The notes under the pieces: generated by a model
Told to the model about the DNA's origin: nothing
The model's database searches: none
The model's input: the letters and a program-made list of their open reading frames with translations, nothing else
Position numbers and translations under genes: made by a program
Shown: positions 1-12,600 of the stretch, in pieces
How positions within the stretch are numbered: the first letter of the stretch is position 1
Layout: the number at the start of each line of letters is the position of its first letter
Assembly: GCF_040939455.1 (NCBI RefSeq)
Contig: NC_134106.1
Location: 90,155,001 to 90,219,000, forward strand
Origin: Microcebus murinus
Lineage: Eukaryota > Chordata > Mammalia > Primates > Cheirogaleidae
Reading direction: 5' to 3'
Length of the DNA: 64,000 bases

Positions 1-945
1 GACTAAAACACACACTGGGGAAAAGAAGCCCTAATCAATACATGGTGCTGGGAAAATCAGATAGCCACATGTAGCAAACTGAAACAGGATCTGCACCTCT
101 CACTACTCACAAAAATTAATTCATGATGGATAACAGACATAAACCTAAGGAAGGAAACTATAATTCTAGAAGAAGAGATTGGAAAAAAACCTAACAAATA
201 TCAGCCTAGGCAAAGAATTTATGAAGAAGACTACAAAGGCAATCATAACAACAATAAAACTAAATAAATGGGACATGATCAAATTAAAATCCTTCTGCAC
301 AGCCAAGGAAACAATGAATAGAGCGAATAGACAAACTACAGAATGGGAGAAAATATTTGCATGCTATAGATCCAATGAAGAGCTAATAACCACGATCCAC
401 AAAGAACTCAAGCAAACCAGCAAGAAAATATCAAACAATCCCATTAAAAAGTGGGCAGACGGCATGAACAGAAGCTTTTTGAAAAAAGACAGAATGGCCA
501 ATAAGCACATGAAAAAATACTCATCACCTCTAATCATTAGGGAAATGGAAATCAAAATCACAAAGAGGCTAGGCTCGATGGCTCATGCCTGTAATCCTAG
601 CTCTCTGGGAGGCTGAGGCAGGAGGATCGTTCAAGGTCAGGAGTTCGAGACCAGCCTTAGCAAAAGCAAGACCCCATTTCTACTAAAAATAGAAAGAAAT
701 TAATTGGACAACTAAAAGTATATAGAAAAAATTAGCTGCGTATGGTGGCACATGCTTGTAGTCCCAGCTACTCCTGAGGCTGAGGCAGTAGGACTGCTTC
801 GGCCCAGGAGTTTGAGGTTGCTGTGAGCTAGGCTGACGCCATGGCACTCTAGCCCAGGCAAGAGAGTGAGACTCTGTCTCAAAAAAAAAAAAAAAAAAAA
901 AAAAAAATCACAATGAGATATCACCTAACTTCAAAGCAGACAAAA
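1..945 (+). mobile_element. L1 ORF2 3' fragment, split by an Alu
   Basis: Translation on the plus strand gives the C-terminal region of L1 ORF2 (for example [20 protein letters not shown] and a [18 protein letters not shown] segment). L1 sequence resumes after the Alu with 'tcacaatgagatatcaccta' and stops about 935-945. The reading frame is open before the Alu, so this is a fairly young L1, but it is truncated at the 3' side and runs off the window at the 5' side. Part of RAB28 intron 4. Confidence 0.85.
567..903 (+). mobile_element. Alu (strepsirrhine type) inserted in L1
   Basis: Full dimeric Alu with A-rich middle and a poly-A tail of about 25 bases. The right arm has the strepsirrhine sequence 'gctgtgagctaggctgacgcc'. 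It is flanked by a 13-bp target duplication with one mismatch (554-566 and 904-916), which shows it inserted into the L1 already present. Confidence 0.92.
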
Positions 946-2705
946 ACATACACCAGGGAAAAGTTTTAGATACTACTTTATAATTGATTGCATCACATTA
1001 CATTATATATATACAGCATAATGTGAAAATACATCTGAATGTTGGTTGTCAAACACCATTCACTAAACCTTTATCATAGTGCTGATTTAAAATGACACTT
1101 CTACCTCACTCTAGGCCATTTAAATGTAAAAACTTCTTTCGGCTTCTTTTTACAATCTCTAGCTCACTGTTTTGTTAAATGAGTCTTTATCTTGGAAAGA
1201 CTACAATGGTTTTTACGATTGTTACATCTGTTTAAATGTTTTAAAAACTAATAATCAAGCACAATGATAATTTTTAATGTAAACTATTAAAATAATCAAG
1301 GTTCAAAATACTAATGATAAACCAGATGAAATATTGAACATGAGGATAGCAGCACTGAAAAAAAATAGAAAAGGTGCCAAGAACAGAAGAGAAACATGAA
1401 CAATTTCTGGAAGATAAAATTAGCTGGTAGAAATATTCTCTAAGTAGGGGATCTAATATAAAGGTATATTATAAACCCTAGAAATAGGTAAAGCGTATCA
1501 ATTAGGGTTCTATTAAAGATGTAGAACCATTATGAGTGATTAAAAAAAGAAGAATCTTTTTAATAGGGTTAGACCTTCCACAATTATCAGAACTGGCAGA
1601 GCAGATGTAGGCTATTTCTTCTGCATATATTCTTGAGCCTGAAGCCACTATAGGTCAGCTAGATCAGCAAGCAGAAAGGGAACTGGGTAAGGGAGAAGAA
1701 CAAGGACAAATTAGAACCTGCAAGGATAAAATGGAACTGATAAAGACAACTGAAATCCACAAGAACAAACTAGAACCTGTGAGGACAACAGGAACTAGCA
1801 ATGACAAACAGGAACTCACATATCATCTCTCAACATCTCCAACCCTGATGCTAACAGTGACCTAAGGGAGAAGCTTGCATCACTCACTAGGGAGTTGCAC
1901 ATGCGGGGCAAGTACTCAGAGAAGCTAAAGGGGTAGATATGGCAGGAGCTAGAGGAAATGCTGGTCCACATGCTTTCTCACACTTACAACGTGAGCTAAC
2001 AAATCCGTTACACGGTGTGAGAGCTACTACCATACCTGGTACTTAGCACTGACCCTCAGAGAGTCAAAAAGTATGCCTGATACTTCACTTCCTCCTTACA
2101 AATTTTGTGCAAAATGTCTCTTCTGGCTAACACTAACCAGAAAAATAACCAGAAAAATACAGATAAGAAAATTCTGAGAATGTGTTTCCAGATAGCCAAG
2201 TTTACCTAAAACATAACAGTGTCATCAAAGAGAGAAACAATTCAGTGTCCATGTAACCTAAAGCTATTAAAAAAGTAATAAAAAATAAAGAAAGAGCAAC
2301 TGGACACAGTGGTAATATACCCTAAATCAGTCCAAGGTAATTCCTTCCTACCTTCTATAATGGTCTGGGGGGGGGGGGTGTCTCTGTTTGCCAACCTATT
2401 GCCTGCCTACATATCCACATTAGGAGCTTGATTGCCAATATGCTACTGATACTTTATAGTCAGCGTAAAATATACTGCAAATTTTCCTGGAAGAAGTCAT
2501 GTGCTTGGAGTTGCAAAAGGTGAGAAAACTAAAACCAAGACTAGTAAAAGCCATGAATCTATAAGAAATTCTATACATCAGCCAATGAAAATGTCAAGCA
2601 AGCTTACCATCAAGCCTTAGGTCAAAGAAAGTTTCTTCAAATATCCATAAGAAATCAGAACATCAAGCCTTTCCCCCTTTCTTATTCTCAATATATATAA
2701 CTGTA
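946..2705. other. Intron 4 stretch, no recognised element
   Basis: AT-rich intronic sequence. The part from about 1500 to 2090 looks like a decayed interspersed repeat (less AT-rich, with a loosely repeated 'agaacctg-aggacaa' motif around 1705-1785), but I cannot assign a family. A run of 12 G lies at 2367-2378. No gene is seen. Confidence 0.5.
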
Positions 2706-2708
2706 CTA

Positions 2709-3162
2709 ATAGTTTCCTAGGGCTGCTATAACAAAGTATTACAAACTGGTGGTTTAAAACAACAGAAATTTATTTTCTCATAGTTCCAGAAACCAGAAGT
2801 CACAAATCAAGGTGTTTACAGGGCCACGTTCCCTCTGAAGGCTCTAGAGAAGAATCCTCCATGCCTCTTCCTAGCTACTTGTGGTTACCCACAAACCTTG
2901 GCATTCCTTGGCCTGTAGCTTCAACACTCTAACCTCTGCCTCCATCTTCATGACTTTCTTTCTATGTGTCTGTGTCTTGGTCAAAATTTCTCTCTTCTTA
3001 TTAGTCATTGGATTTAGGGCTTACCCTAATCAAGTATTACCTCATCTTAACTGATTACATTTGCAAAGACCCTATTACCAAAAAAGGTCACATCCACAGG
3101 TACTAGAGGTTAGTACTTCAATATATCTTTTGGGAAGACACAAATCAACCCACAACAAAGAC
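2709..3162 (-). mobile_element. MaLR-like LTR (solo, non-coding)
   Basis: The plus strand reads 'ggtttaaaacaacagaaatttattttctcatagttcc', the reverse complement of the MLT1/MST-type LTR polyadenylation end, followed by typical LTR body text ('gggccacgttccctctgaaggctctagag'). It is a relic of an ERVL-MaLR element with no coding part. The subfamily is uncertain. Confidence 0.6.
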
Positions 3163-3289
3163 TATGACTTCTATTTCACTGAGAAATTAGAAACAGTCAA
3201 GAGACCTTTTACATGTCACCATATCTACACACCAAACATAGTAAAGACAATTACCTATACTCCTGTTGCTATGGATCAATAAGTGATCT

Positions 3290-3745
3290 ATGCTGTTACC
3301 TAATAAAGCCAAACCATCTATTTGTACACTAGATCCCATCTCCTCTCCATCACTCAAACAATAGTAAACTCTACCTAGATCATCAATTCTTCTCTACTAT
3401 TTCATTTCTATCAGCATGCAAACATATTTCTTCCATCTTAAAAATGAAAGCAAAACAATTTTATAATTCCTAACCCAGCTCCCTCCCTTCTATTTCTCTG
3501 CTTTTTTGATAGCAAAATCCTCAGAAGTATCCTCTATACTTATTGCTGCCAATCTGCCTTTTGTTCTCACCACGTCACCAAAATTCTTCTTATAAACATA
3601 AGCAATGAATTGTTGCTAAATCCTATAGTAAATTATTGATCCTCTTTTATCTATCAGCAGCATTTGACATACTGATTTCTCCCTCCTTAAAACATTCTCT
3701 TCACCGCATTTCCAGGATATAATACTCTTTGTTATCAAAACCAAA
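3290..3745 (+). mobile_element. LINE L2 fragment with reverse-transcriptase relic
   Basis: In one plus-strand frame, 3643-3732 reads approximately LSAAFDILISPSLKTFSS, matching the L2-type RT signature (LSAAFDTVDHSLLL). Stops and substitutions show it is long dead. Confidence 0.65.
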
Positions 3746-5130
3746 AAAACCAAAATTATTTGCTGTGTTCTAGAAGTAAAATGAAATGTAGTACCTTTAA
3801 AGCATTCTTTGATGTTACAATATGAATTTTATCAAGAAGATCAGCAAGCCTGGCAACTAATTCAGAAATTATATAATTTCCCTTAAATTAATACTAAACT
3901 TAAGGACTGAATCTCATGTAAAACTATTTCAACGAATGTTTTCCTGAAATCCTTCACAGTAAGTTAATACAGATCTTTCTGCTTTAGAAACTCCAACATT
4001 AGCAGATTCAATTTCTAGCATAATGAAAAGGACCCAAGATCCCTGCATTAGAGCGGTATGTGTGTGCATGGGCACACATATGTACACATGCAATTGAGAA
4101 GGAATTCTTAAAGCCAAATTTGGTCCATATCCATTTTCTCAAGATCCTGATGATTTTGGAATTACAGGAGGATTAATAAAAACTTTTAACCTCTAGCAAA
4201 GTTCTTGGCTTTTATAGGTCCTGGTAGTCTTATTTAAATTTAACACATGAATATATACACTTCTTTGGCAACACAAATCTGACAGTACAGCAATCACACT
4301 TTGAATTTGCATCAGTTGTAAACAATATACAAGTGACCATCCTCATAGGATTAGCAGTTTGAGGTACTACTTCCTCCTTCCATTTCTGTTGAACGCCTGC
4401 TTGTATTATTGTATTATTGTAGTGGAATACAAAATAAAAAGAGATAGAAATTAAAGTTTAAAGGCAAGATTGGATTTAAAAGGTCACACCAATAACTTTA
4501 AGTTTTATGACTATCATATTACAATTATAATCACATTCAATATCTCTGGAGATTTAAATATGATAATGTTCTAAAACGAGGAGAGCAAAAATTTGCCTGA
4601 TTGCTTAGCTTCAAACTAAAGACCGGCTCTTTGAAACATTCTCATCTTTTTGATAAAATTCCCATGAGATTTTCATATTCAATGCAAAAGCCTTAATGGG
4701 GAAAATAGGGCAAAGCAGAATTCATCCTCTTTTTAGTCTCAGGTTACCAGCTAGTCTCATCCAATCTGATAGGATTCATGTACTTATTTGGATGCAATCT
4801 TGAAAAAGAATCTCTGAGGAGGGGACCATGGAGGGAGACCTTGATACAATGAGAACCATGAGGAAAAAGTTTAGATGCTTTCATAAGACACCAAACAATG
4901 CTCTATTCATGTCTATGATTTTGACTTTTGTTCTACAATAGTTACATGGCACTGATCCTATACCTCAATCCCCATTTAATATCCCACCTTCCCCTCTTCC
5001 TTGTCCATAAACTTGCCACTTTCTATTTTTAATCCGACAAATCCAACCTTCCTCATAATTTTATGGCTATACCTTGAAAATGTTGTCCTTAAGTGTACAG
5101 ACCATGTCATATTCTTTTTACTTTACAGTC
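3746..5130. other. Intron 4 stretch, nothing recognised
   Basis: AT-rich, no convincing repeat and no coding signal. Short frames here have no recognisable protein similarity. Confidence 0.5.
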
Positions 5131-7155
5131 TTTTTTTATTTCGGCATATTATGGGGATACAAATTTTAAGGTTTCAATAAATGCCCTTTCTCCCCCTCCC
5201 CCCACAAGTCTGAGTTTCCAACATGACCATCCCCCAGATGGTGCACATCTCACTCATTATGTATGTATATACCCCCCCTCACCCCCCCACCTGCCCAATA
5301 CCTTATTACTATAGTACATATGTGTCCACTTAGCTGCTGCTCAGTTAATACCAGTTTGCTGGTGAGTATATGTGGTGCTTGCTTTTCCATTTTTGGGATA
5401 CTTCACTTAGTAGTATGGGTTTCAGCTCTAACCAGGAAAATATAAGATGTGTTATATCACCATTGTTTCTTAGAGCTGAATAGTACTCCATGGTATACAT
5501 ATACCACATTTTATTAATCCATTCTTGGATTGATGGGCACTTGGGCTGTTTCCACAGCCTTGCAATTATGAATTGTGCTGCTATAAACATTCGAGTGCAG
5601 GTGTCTTTTTTGTAGAGTGTCATTGGATCTTTTGGGTAGATGCCCAGCAAAGGGATTGCTGGATCAAATGGTAGATTCACTTGTATCGCTTTAAGGTATC
5701 TCCATATTGCTTTCCACAGAGGTTGAACTAGTTTGCAGTCCCACCAGCAGTGTAGGAGTGTTCCTCTCTCTCCACATCCACGCCAGCATTTATTGTTTGG
5801 AGACTTTCTGATAAAGGCCATTCTCACTGAAGTTAAGTGATATCTCATTGTGGTTTTGATTTGCATTTCCCTGATGATTAGAGATGTTGAGCATTTTTTC
5901 ATATGTTTGTTGGCCATTCTTCTGTCTTCTTTAGAAAAGTTTCTGTTCAAGTCCTTTGCCCATTTTTTAATAGGGTTATTTGATTTTTTTCTTGCTGATT
6001 TTCTTGAGTTCTAAGTATATTCTAGTTATCAGCCCCTTATCGGATGCATAGGATGCAAAAATTTCCTCCCATTCTGTAAGTTATCTGTTTACTTTCATGA
6101 CTGTTTCTTTGGCTGTGCAGAAGCTTTTTAGTTTGATCATGTCCCATTTTATTTTTGTTGCTGCTGTGATTGCCTTTGGGGACTTCTTCATAAACTCTTT
6201 GCCTAGGCCGATGTCTAGGAGAGTGTTTCCAACTTTTTCCTCTAGAATTCTATTAGTTTCATACCTTAGGTTTAAGTCTGTTATCCAGCGTGAGTTGATT
6301 TTTGTGAGAGGTGAGAGGTGTGGGTCCTGTTTTAGCCTTCTACAGGTGGCTATCCAGTTTTCCCAGCACCATTTATTGAAAAGGGATTCTTTTCCCCAGC
6401 CTATGTTTTTGTCTGCTTTGTCAAAGATTAGATGGCTATATGAGGATGGTTTTATATTGGGATTCTCAGATCTGTTCCACTGGTCAATATTCCTATTTTT
6501 GTGCCAATACCAGATTGATTTAATTCCTACAGCTTTGTAGTATAGTTTGATATCTGGCATATTAATACCTCCCATTTTGTTTTTGTTGCCTAGAATTGCT
6601 CTTGATATTCGGGGTCTTCTTTGGTTCCATACGAAGCGTAAAATTATTTTTTCTATATCTGTGAAGAATGCTGATGGGATTTTAATAGGTATTGCATTGA
6701 ATCTGTAGATCAGTTTGGGTAGTATAGACATTTTAATGATGTTGAGTCACGAGCATGGTATGGGTTTCCATCTGTTTACATCCTCTGCTATTTCCTTCCT
6801 CAGTGTTTCATAGTTCTCCCTGTACAGGTCTTTTTACCTCCTTGGTTAAGTATATTCCTGGGTACTTTAATTTCTTTGTTGCTATTGTAAAGGGAATTGA
6901 GTCTTTGATTTGGTTCTCAATTTGATTGTTGTTGGCGTATATGAATGCCTCTGATTTCTGTGTATTGATTTTGTATCCTGAGACTTTACTAAATTCATTT
7001 ATCAGTTCCAGGAGTTTCTTGGTTGAATATTTGGGGTTTTCTAAATATAATATCATATCATCAGCAAACAGTGAAAGTTTGATCTCTTCTGCCCTATTTG
7101 GATACCTTTGATTCCACTTTCCTGTCTGACTGCTGTAGCCAGGACTTCCAGCACT
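5131..7155 (-). mobile_element. 5'-truncated young L1 (strepsirrhine 3' UTR)
   Basis: The minus strand carries about 2 kb of L1 in one piece. It starts in the reverse-transcriptase domain ([20 protein letters not shown], whose FADD is the catalytic site motif), runs through the ORF2 C-terminus ([18 protein letters not shown] and a terminal SPANWY), then enters a G-rich 3' UTR ending 'ccccataatatgccgaaataaa'. ORF2 is broken into three open pieces by frameshifts or stops (about 6808-7206, 6081-6731 and 5345-5950), so it is inactive. Similarity to L1 stops near 7155, 5' truncation being usual for L1. I found no clear target duplication. Confidence 0.92.
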
Positions 7156-7849
7156 TTTTAAATTCCCAGCATTTAGCATGATTTCTGGATATAATAGGCC
7201 CTCCACAGATGTTTGCTAAATAAACATACTACCTTACCGTACTGATGAAATTACATTCACATTATGCAATAGGGTTAATAAAACCATTTGGTTGGCCTTT
7301 AAAATATCTTGTTAGTTTTAATCTTGGTAACCTTTATTTTCAACATAATGAGTAATGAGAATATTTTTACCCTATGGCTAGTCTAACTTCATCCAGAGGC
7401 TGCAACATGTACTTTAGAGGTTTGGGTTTTCAAGGCCAGCCATTCCTTTAAAAATGTTTTGGTTTGTGTGGGTTTTTAACCATCATTAACATCCTACTTT
7501 TCATCTTAATTTTGCATGAAATTGGGATGTGTATGATTAAGAAAATGGCTCAGTCTCACAATCCAAATGATCAGAATTCCCCATAGACCTGATATTCTAA
7601 AATGAATTGATCTACTACTGAGGTTTTCTAATTGTTTCTAATTTTTGAAATTTGTTCATTGAAAACAGCTATCCCCAAATGTAGGTATAATTCATAATTT
7701 ATTTGAAATGTAGATCGGACGATACAAAACATTTTGAAAATACAAAATATTTGAAGATTTAAAAACTTTAAAATACTACTGCTTACAGTTTTGATAGAAT
7801 AACTAGGATAAAATTCTCCTCTTGGTGTAAACAACTAGAAAATTGGACA
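7156..7849. other. Intron 4 stretch, nothing recognised
   Basis: AT-rich sequence without recognisable repeats or coding signal. Confidence 0.5.
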
Positions 7850-9158
7850 AAATATATAAAGCAATTGTTTTCAGAAACTGAACATCAGGCAAGATAAGCA
7901 TATGAACCCTGAGAGATAAGAAACAAACAAAATGAGCTTTATAATCACTTTGACTTAGTACCTAGAGGTGCTTACCATACTAAAGAGAACACAAGAATAT
8001 GGTGAGCTTGCTAAATACAGGGAGATGAAATTGCAGTTCAAATCAGTGGAAATACCTGGGATTTTGTGAAGCAGATTACCAGAAAGGAAAGTTGTACAAA
8101 GAAAAAAAGGTCCTGAAATCTTTATAAGAGTTTCCTTCAGTCTGCTCTTGACTACTAAGCAGCATATGTATATGGCAAAACTCCATGAGACTGGGCAAAG
8201 AAGAACTAGGGAGCTACAACCAGAAAAATTCTCAGAATGCAAACAGATCTGAGAGATACTTAACTGGGAAAGAGGAAAGAATTCATTCAATACTCAGGGT
8301 ATTCAATGGAAAACAGAGAACAGCAAAACCTTTGGAATGGGGCTAATCTAGGCCTAGAGTTGGCACTCCAACAAAGGGTGAAAACAAGCCTTGCAATAAC
8401 AAGTTACAAATAATTAAGTGCTTGCCAAAGTACAAAAGAGAAAAAAATCCAGCACTCAAGAATATAAAATGTCTAAAACTCAATAAAGGATTATTACACG
8501 TGAAGAAAATAAAAATGAGCAACAAACCAGGACAAAAATCAATCAGAGACACAGATCTAGAAATGACAAAAATCATGGAATTAACTAACAAGCACTTTTT
8601 AAAGGAAAAATTCACTACAGGAGCTAAATAGCAAATACCAGCAGACAGATGAAATAATCTGTGGATCTGAAGATAGATCAACTGAGATTATCCAGTCAGA
8701 GGAACAGAAAGAAAAAACAAATTAGGAAAAATTAACAAAGCCTTAGAGAACTGTGGGACACCACCAAGTATCCCTTTCCAGGAATACTTGAAATACAAGT
8801 ATTTCAAGAAATACTTGAAATACAAGAAAAAGGCAGAAAGACTATTTTAGAAAATAATGGCCAAAAACTTCCCAAATTTGATGGAAAACATTAATCCACA
8901 CATCTAGGAAGCTCAGCAAACTCAAAGAGATCTATACCTAGACACATCATAATCTAACTGAAATAAAGGAAAAATAAAACAAATGATTATCTCAATCGAT
9001 ATATAAAAAGCATCTGATAAAAAAATCTAACACTTTAATCTTATATATTGAAAATCTTTCAGAATCCACAAAAAAAAAATTTTAGAGCTAATAAACTAAT
9101 AAACCTTCAGCAAGGTTGTAGATATAAGAACCATTCACAAAATTCAGTCTTGTTTCTA

Positions 9159-9506
9159 CTGTGTTTCCCTGAAAATGAGACCTAGTGATGAGTGTGGCTA
9201 CACAGCATATTTGCACAACCCATGCATTTCATCGTGGATCGGTAAAGAAGACAAGCAGCCCTTCTCATCTGTCCCATGACAGCTCTATTGCTCGACATGA
9301 CAGATTGGGGCCAATGGTTCTAAAGGAAATAGAGTCACAAAAAATTCAGGATGGAGAGTTATGATGATGCTCCAGAAGAAGATGACAACTATATTTGAAT
9401 AAATGTAGATTGTTGTATCATAACACATCCCCTGAAAATAAGCCCTAGGGTGTCTTCTTGAGGAAAAATAAATATAAGAACCTGTCTTATCTTCAGGGAA
9501 ACACGG
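9159..9506. mobile_element. 348-bp Tc1/mariner-type non-autonomous DNA transposon
   Basis: Terminal inverted repeats are CTGTGTTTCCCTGAAAATGA at the left and CCGTGTTTCCCTGAAGATAA read inward from the right, with 3 mismatches in 23 bp. A TA dinucleotide lies on both sides (9157-9158 and 9507-9508). Removing the element and one TA restores a normal L1 ORF2 sequence (tttcTAtacacta), so both ends and the TA target are secure. The family name is not known to me. The interior has no usable ORF. Confidence 0.85.
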
Positions 9507-10105
9507 TATACACTATCAACAAACAATTCAAAACAAAATTAAGAAAATATTTTCATTTACAATATTACAACAGCATTGTTATCAGGATTATTGTAAAAAG
9601 AATAAATTACTTAGGAATAAATTTAAAAAAAGAAGTGCAAATTATATACTTTTAAGACTATAAAACATTGTTGAAAAAAATCTTTTTTAAAACTGTATGA
9701 GTGGAAAGATTTCCCATGTTGACGGACTAGAAGACAATATTGTTAAGATGGCAATACTCCCCAAATGATCTATATATTCAATACAATAATGATCAAATTC
9801 CCAGCTGACTTCTTCATAAAGTGACAAGCTCATCCTAAATTCATATGAAAATACATGGGATACAGAATAGTCAAAACAACAGGGAAAAGAAAAGTAGAAA
9901 GAATCATACTTCCTGATTTCAAACTTACTGCAGCAATCTACTTAATTCAAAACTACTTAATCAAATTAATTTCAAAACTTAACTACAGTAATCTAAAGTA
10001 AATTACACTAACCAAGATAGTATTATACTGATATAAGGACAGATAAATTAATGAAATATCAGAGTTCTAAAATAAACCCATACATCAATAGTCAATTGAT
10101 TTTTT

Positions 10106-10222
10106 AAATAATTTTTCCTTTTATTGCCTCATATTATGGGGGTACAAATATTATTAGGGTTACATATATTGCCCCTGCCACCCCTCCCTCACCCGCCATG
10201 CCAGAACTTCAAGCGTTTGAAG
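10106..10222 (-). mobile_element. Ultra-short L1 3'-end insertion
   Basis: The minus strand shows only the last part of an L1 3' UTR ('tttgtacccccataatatga' then an A-rich end). It interrupts the older L1 between 'gtcaattgatttttt' and 'gaagaccatttaatgggg', which are contiguous in intact L1. Confidence 0.7.
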
Positions 10223-10435
10223 ACCATTTAATGGGGAAGAAACAGTCATTTCAACAAATGATGCCAGCACAATAGGATGTCCACATGCAAAAGAATGAAT
10301 TTGGACCCCTACTCACACCATATAAAAAAATATACTCAAAATGGATCAAAGACCTAAACATAAGGGCTAAACCATACTTCTCTTACAAGAAAACACAAGT
10401 ATAAATCATCATGACCTTGGATTAGGCAAGTGTTT

Positions 10436-10612
10436 TGTTTTTTGGGCTTTTTTGTTTTTTATCTTTTTAGAGAAGGGATCTCCTGTTGCCTAGGCTGGAG
10501 TTCAGTGGTGTGATCATAGCTTATTGCAGCCTTAAATTTCTGGGCTCAAGTGATCCTCTTGTCTCAGCCTTCTGAGTTGCTGGGATTACAGGTATAAGTC
10601 ACTGAGCCAGGC
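10436..10612 (-). mobile_element. Alu-type element (monomer/partial), minus strand
   Basis: The reverse complement of an Alu left arm ('ctcaagtgatcctcttgtctcagcc', 'tgctgggattacagg') with a T-rich tail at the left, inserted in the old L1. Confidence 0.8.
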
Positions 10613-10892
10613 AACAGTGTCTTAAATATTAACATAATATCTAAAGCATAAGCAACCAAAGAAAAAATAAATTAAAAATTCTGTGCATCACAGGACATTA
10701 CCAAGAAAATGAAAAAGGCAGTGGAGAGAAAAAATACTTATAAATCATATATCTGATAATAATATAATATCCTATAAAGAACATTTAATATTCAACAATA
10801 AAAGGACAAAAAAAATTTTTAAATGGACAGAGGATTTCTCCAAAGAAGATATACAAATAGCCACTAAGTGTAAAAAAAAAAAAGAAAGAAAG

Positions 10893-10998
10893 AGCTGTGC
10901 GAGGTGGTTCACACGCATGTAATCCCAACTACTTGGGAGGCTGAAGCAGGAGGACCACTTAAGGCCAGGAGTTTGAGACTAGCCTGGGCAACGTAGAA
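10893..10998 (+). mobile_element. Alu left-arm monomer (FLAM-like)
   Basis: About 105 bp of Alu left-arm sequence ('aggccaggagtttgagactagcctgggcaac') lead directly into the purine tract that follows. The tract probably grew from its tail. Confidence 0.75.
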
Positions 10999-11197
10999 GA
11001 AAGGAAAGAAAGGAAGAAAGGGAACAAAAGAAAGCAAAGAAAGGAGGGAGGGAGGGAGGGAGGGAGGGAGGGAGGGAGGGAGGGAGGGAGGGAGGGAGGG
11101 AGGGAGGGAGGAAGGAAGGAAGGAAGGAAGGAAGGAAGGAAGGAAGGAAGGAAGGAAGGAAGGAAGGAAGGAAGGAAGGAAGGAAGGAAGGAAGGAT
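10999..11197 (+). repeat. Compound purine microsatellite (GGGA)n then (GGAA)n
   Basis: About 200 bases are almost pure purine on the plus strand: interrupted GAAA/GGAA units, then roughly 17 GGGA units (11043-11110), then roughly 21 GGAA units (11111-11196). The opposite strand translates as Pro/Ser/Leu-rich frames, which are not genes. Confidence 0.95.
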
Positions 11198-11965
11198 TTT
11201 TTTAAATAAAAATACACGAAAAGATAATCATCATTAATCATTAGGGAAATGCAAATCAAAACTACAATGAGATAGCACTTCACACCTGCTAGGATGGCTA
11301 AAATCAAAAAAAGAGTAAAATAACAAGTGCTAGTAAGGCTGTGGATAAATTGCAGCCCTCACACATTGCTGGTAGAAACATAAAATAGCGCAGCAGCTAT
11401 GGAAAACGGTTTGGCAATTCCTCAAGATGTTGCAGTTGGGCAGTTCCTTAAAAAGAAGGAGAGCTACATGACCCAGCAATTCCACTCCTAGGTATCTTTC
11501 TAAGAGAAATGTTCAAAACAGTATTATTTATAATAGCCAAAAAGTAGAAACAACCCAAATGTTTATCAAGTGATGAATGGATAAATGGGGAAAAATGGAT
11601 TATTTGGCCATAAAAAGAAATGAAGTACTGATATATGCTATAACATGGATGAATTTTTAAAATATTATTATAAATAAAAGAACCCAGACACAAAAGGCCA
11701 CATATTTCATGATTCCATTTATATGAAATGTCCAGAATAATTAAATCCATAAAACAAAAAGTAGACTAGGGGCCAGGGAGATGAGGAGAAGGGGAGGGAA
11801 AGGTAAGTGATTGCTAATAGCTGTAAGGTTTCTTTTTGGGGTGATAAAATGATTTGGAATTGGATAGTGGTAATGGTTGTACAACCTAGTGAATACGCTA
11901 AAAACTGTATACTGCAAAATGTTGAATTTTATGATATATCAATTATATCTCAACAAAAAAAGATC

Positions 11966-12600
11966 CCATAACTATAGCATCTTAAAATTTTTAAGGTATA
12001 ATACAGTTAACAGTCTCATGGTATGATAGAAAATATTTTGATTCATATTTTACCAATATGGATTAATACAGGACAACAAAACTTTAAATTATGTAAACAA
12101 AACTCCTAAGACCTCTCTTAATCTTCAAATTTTAAATACAAACATGATGAATAATACCCCCAAACATAATTATATATTATATATACAATTCCCAAAGCAC
12201 TAGATGTATCTCCATCCTCTTCTCCCTCTCTCTGTTTAGAAAGTATATCGGAATACAAGGTATTGATAGATTTATATCTACTTTATTATTATTACATTAT
12301 TTGTAGTACAGAACACAACTAATCATAACATACCAAGTGTGTCATGACTGCCCTGTTACACCTGATAATTTTCTCTGGGACAATCCATTTGGGGGAAAAA
12401 AGCTATCAACATCAAAATATTTGGTTATGTAGAGACTGAAAAGTTATAACAATACTGATTTAAGTAGAGCATCTTATTAAAAAGTTACCCTTTATATGTG
12501 TCCAATAGATTCTTGGATTGTTAATTTATACCTCACCATCTTCCAAAAATGATTTAAAGGTGATGTTCCATATGCTTCATATTTATTGAATCCAAGAAAA
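11966..12600. other. Intron 4 stretch, nothing recognised
   Basis: AT-rich, with a small TATATA-type tract near 12172-12186. No element or gene recognised. Confidence 0.5.

Larger units (their letters stand above)
7850..11965 (+). mobile_element. Old L1 (L1M/L1MA-type), highly nested
   Basis: L1-like leader and ORF1-like text runs from about 7850. ORF2 text follows (for example around 9510-10100 and 10220-10430). The C-terminal region appears at 11200-11660 and a 3' end at about 11960 ('ttttatgatatatcaattatatctcaac'). The copy is full of stops and serves as the landing site for at least four later insertions, listed separately. Whether 7850-9158 and 9509-11965 were one element is inference from order and orientation. 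Confidence 0.65.

Noticed and set aside
5345..7206. Three long minus-strand frames that look like a reverse-transcriptase gene
   Set aside because: They are pieces of one broken, 5'-truncated L1 ORF2, not a host gene.
10893..10998. 7SL-like RNA gene
   Set aside because: Matches an Alu left arm with a tail-derived repeat, so it is a SINE insertion, not a functional 7SL gene.
10909..11307. 132-codon minus-strand frame with long Leu-Pro-Ser repeats
   Set aside because: It is the translation of the GGGA/GGAA microsatellite and flanking L1 sequence.
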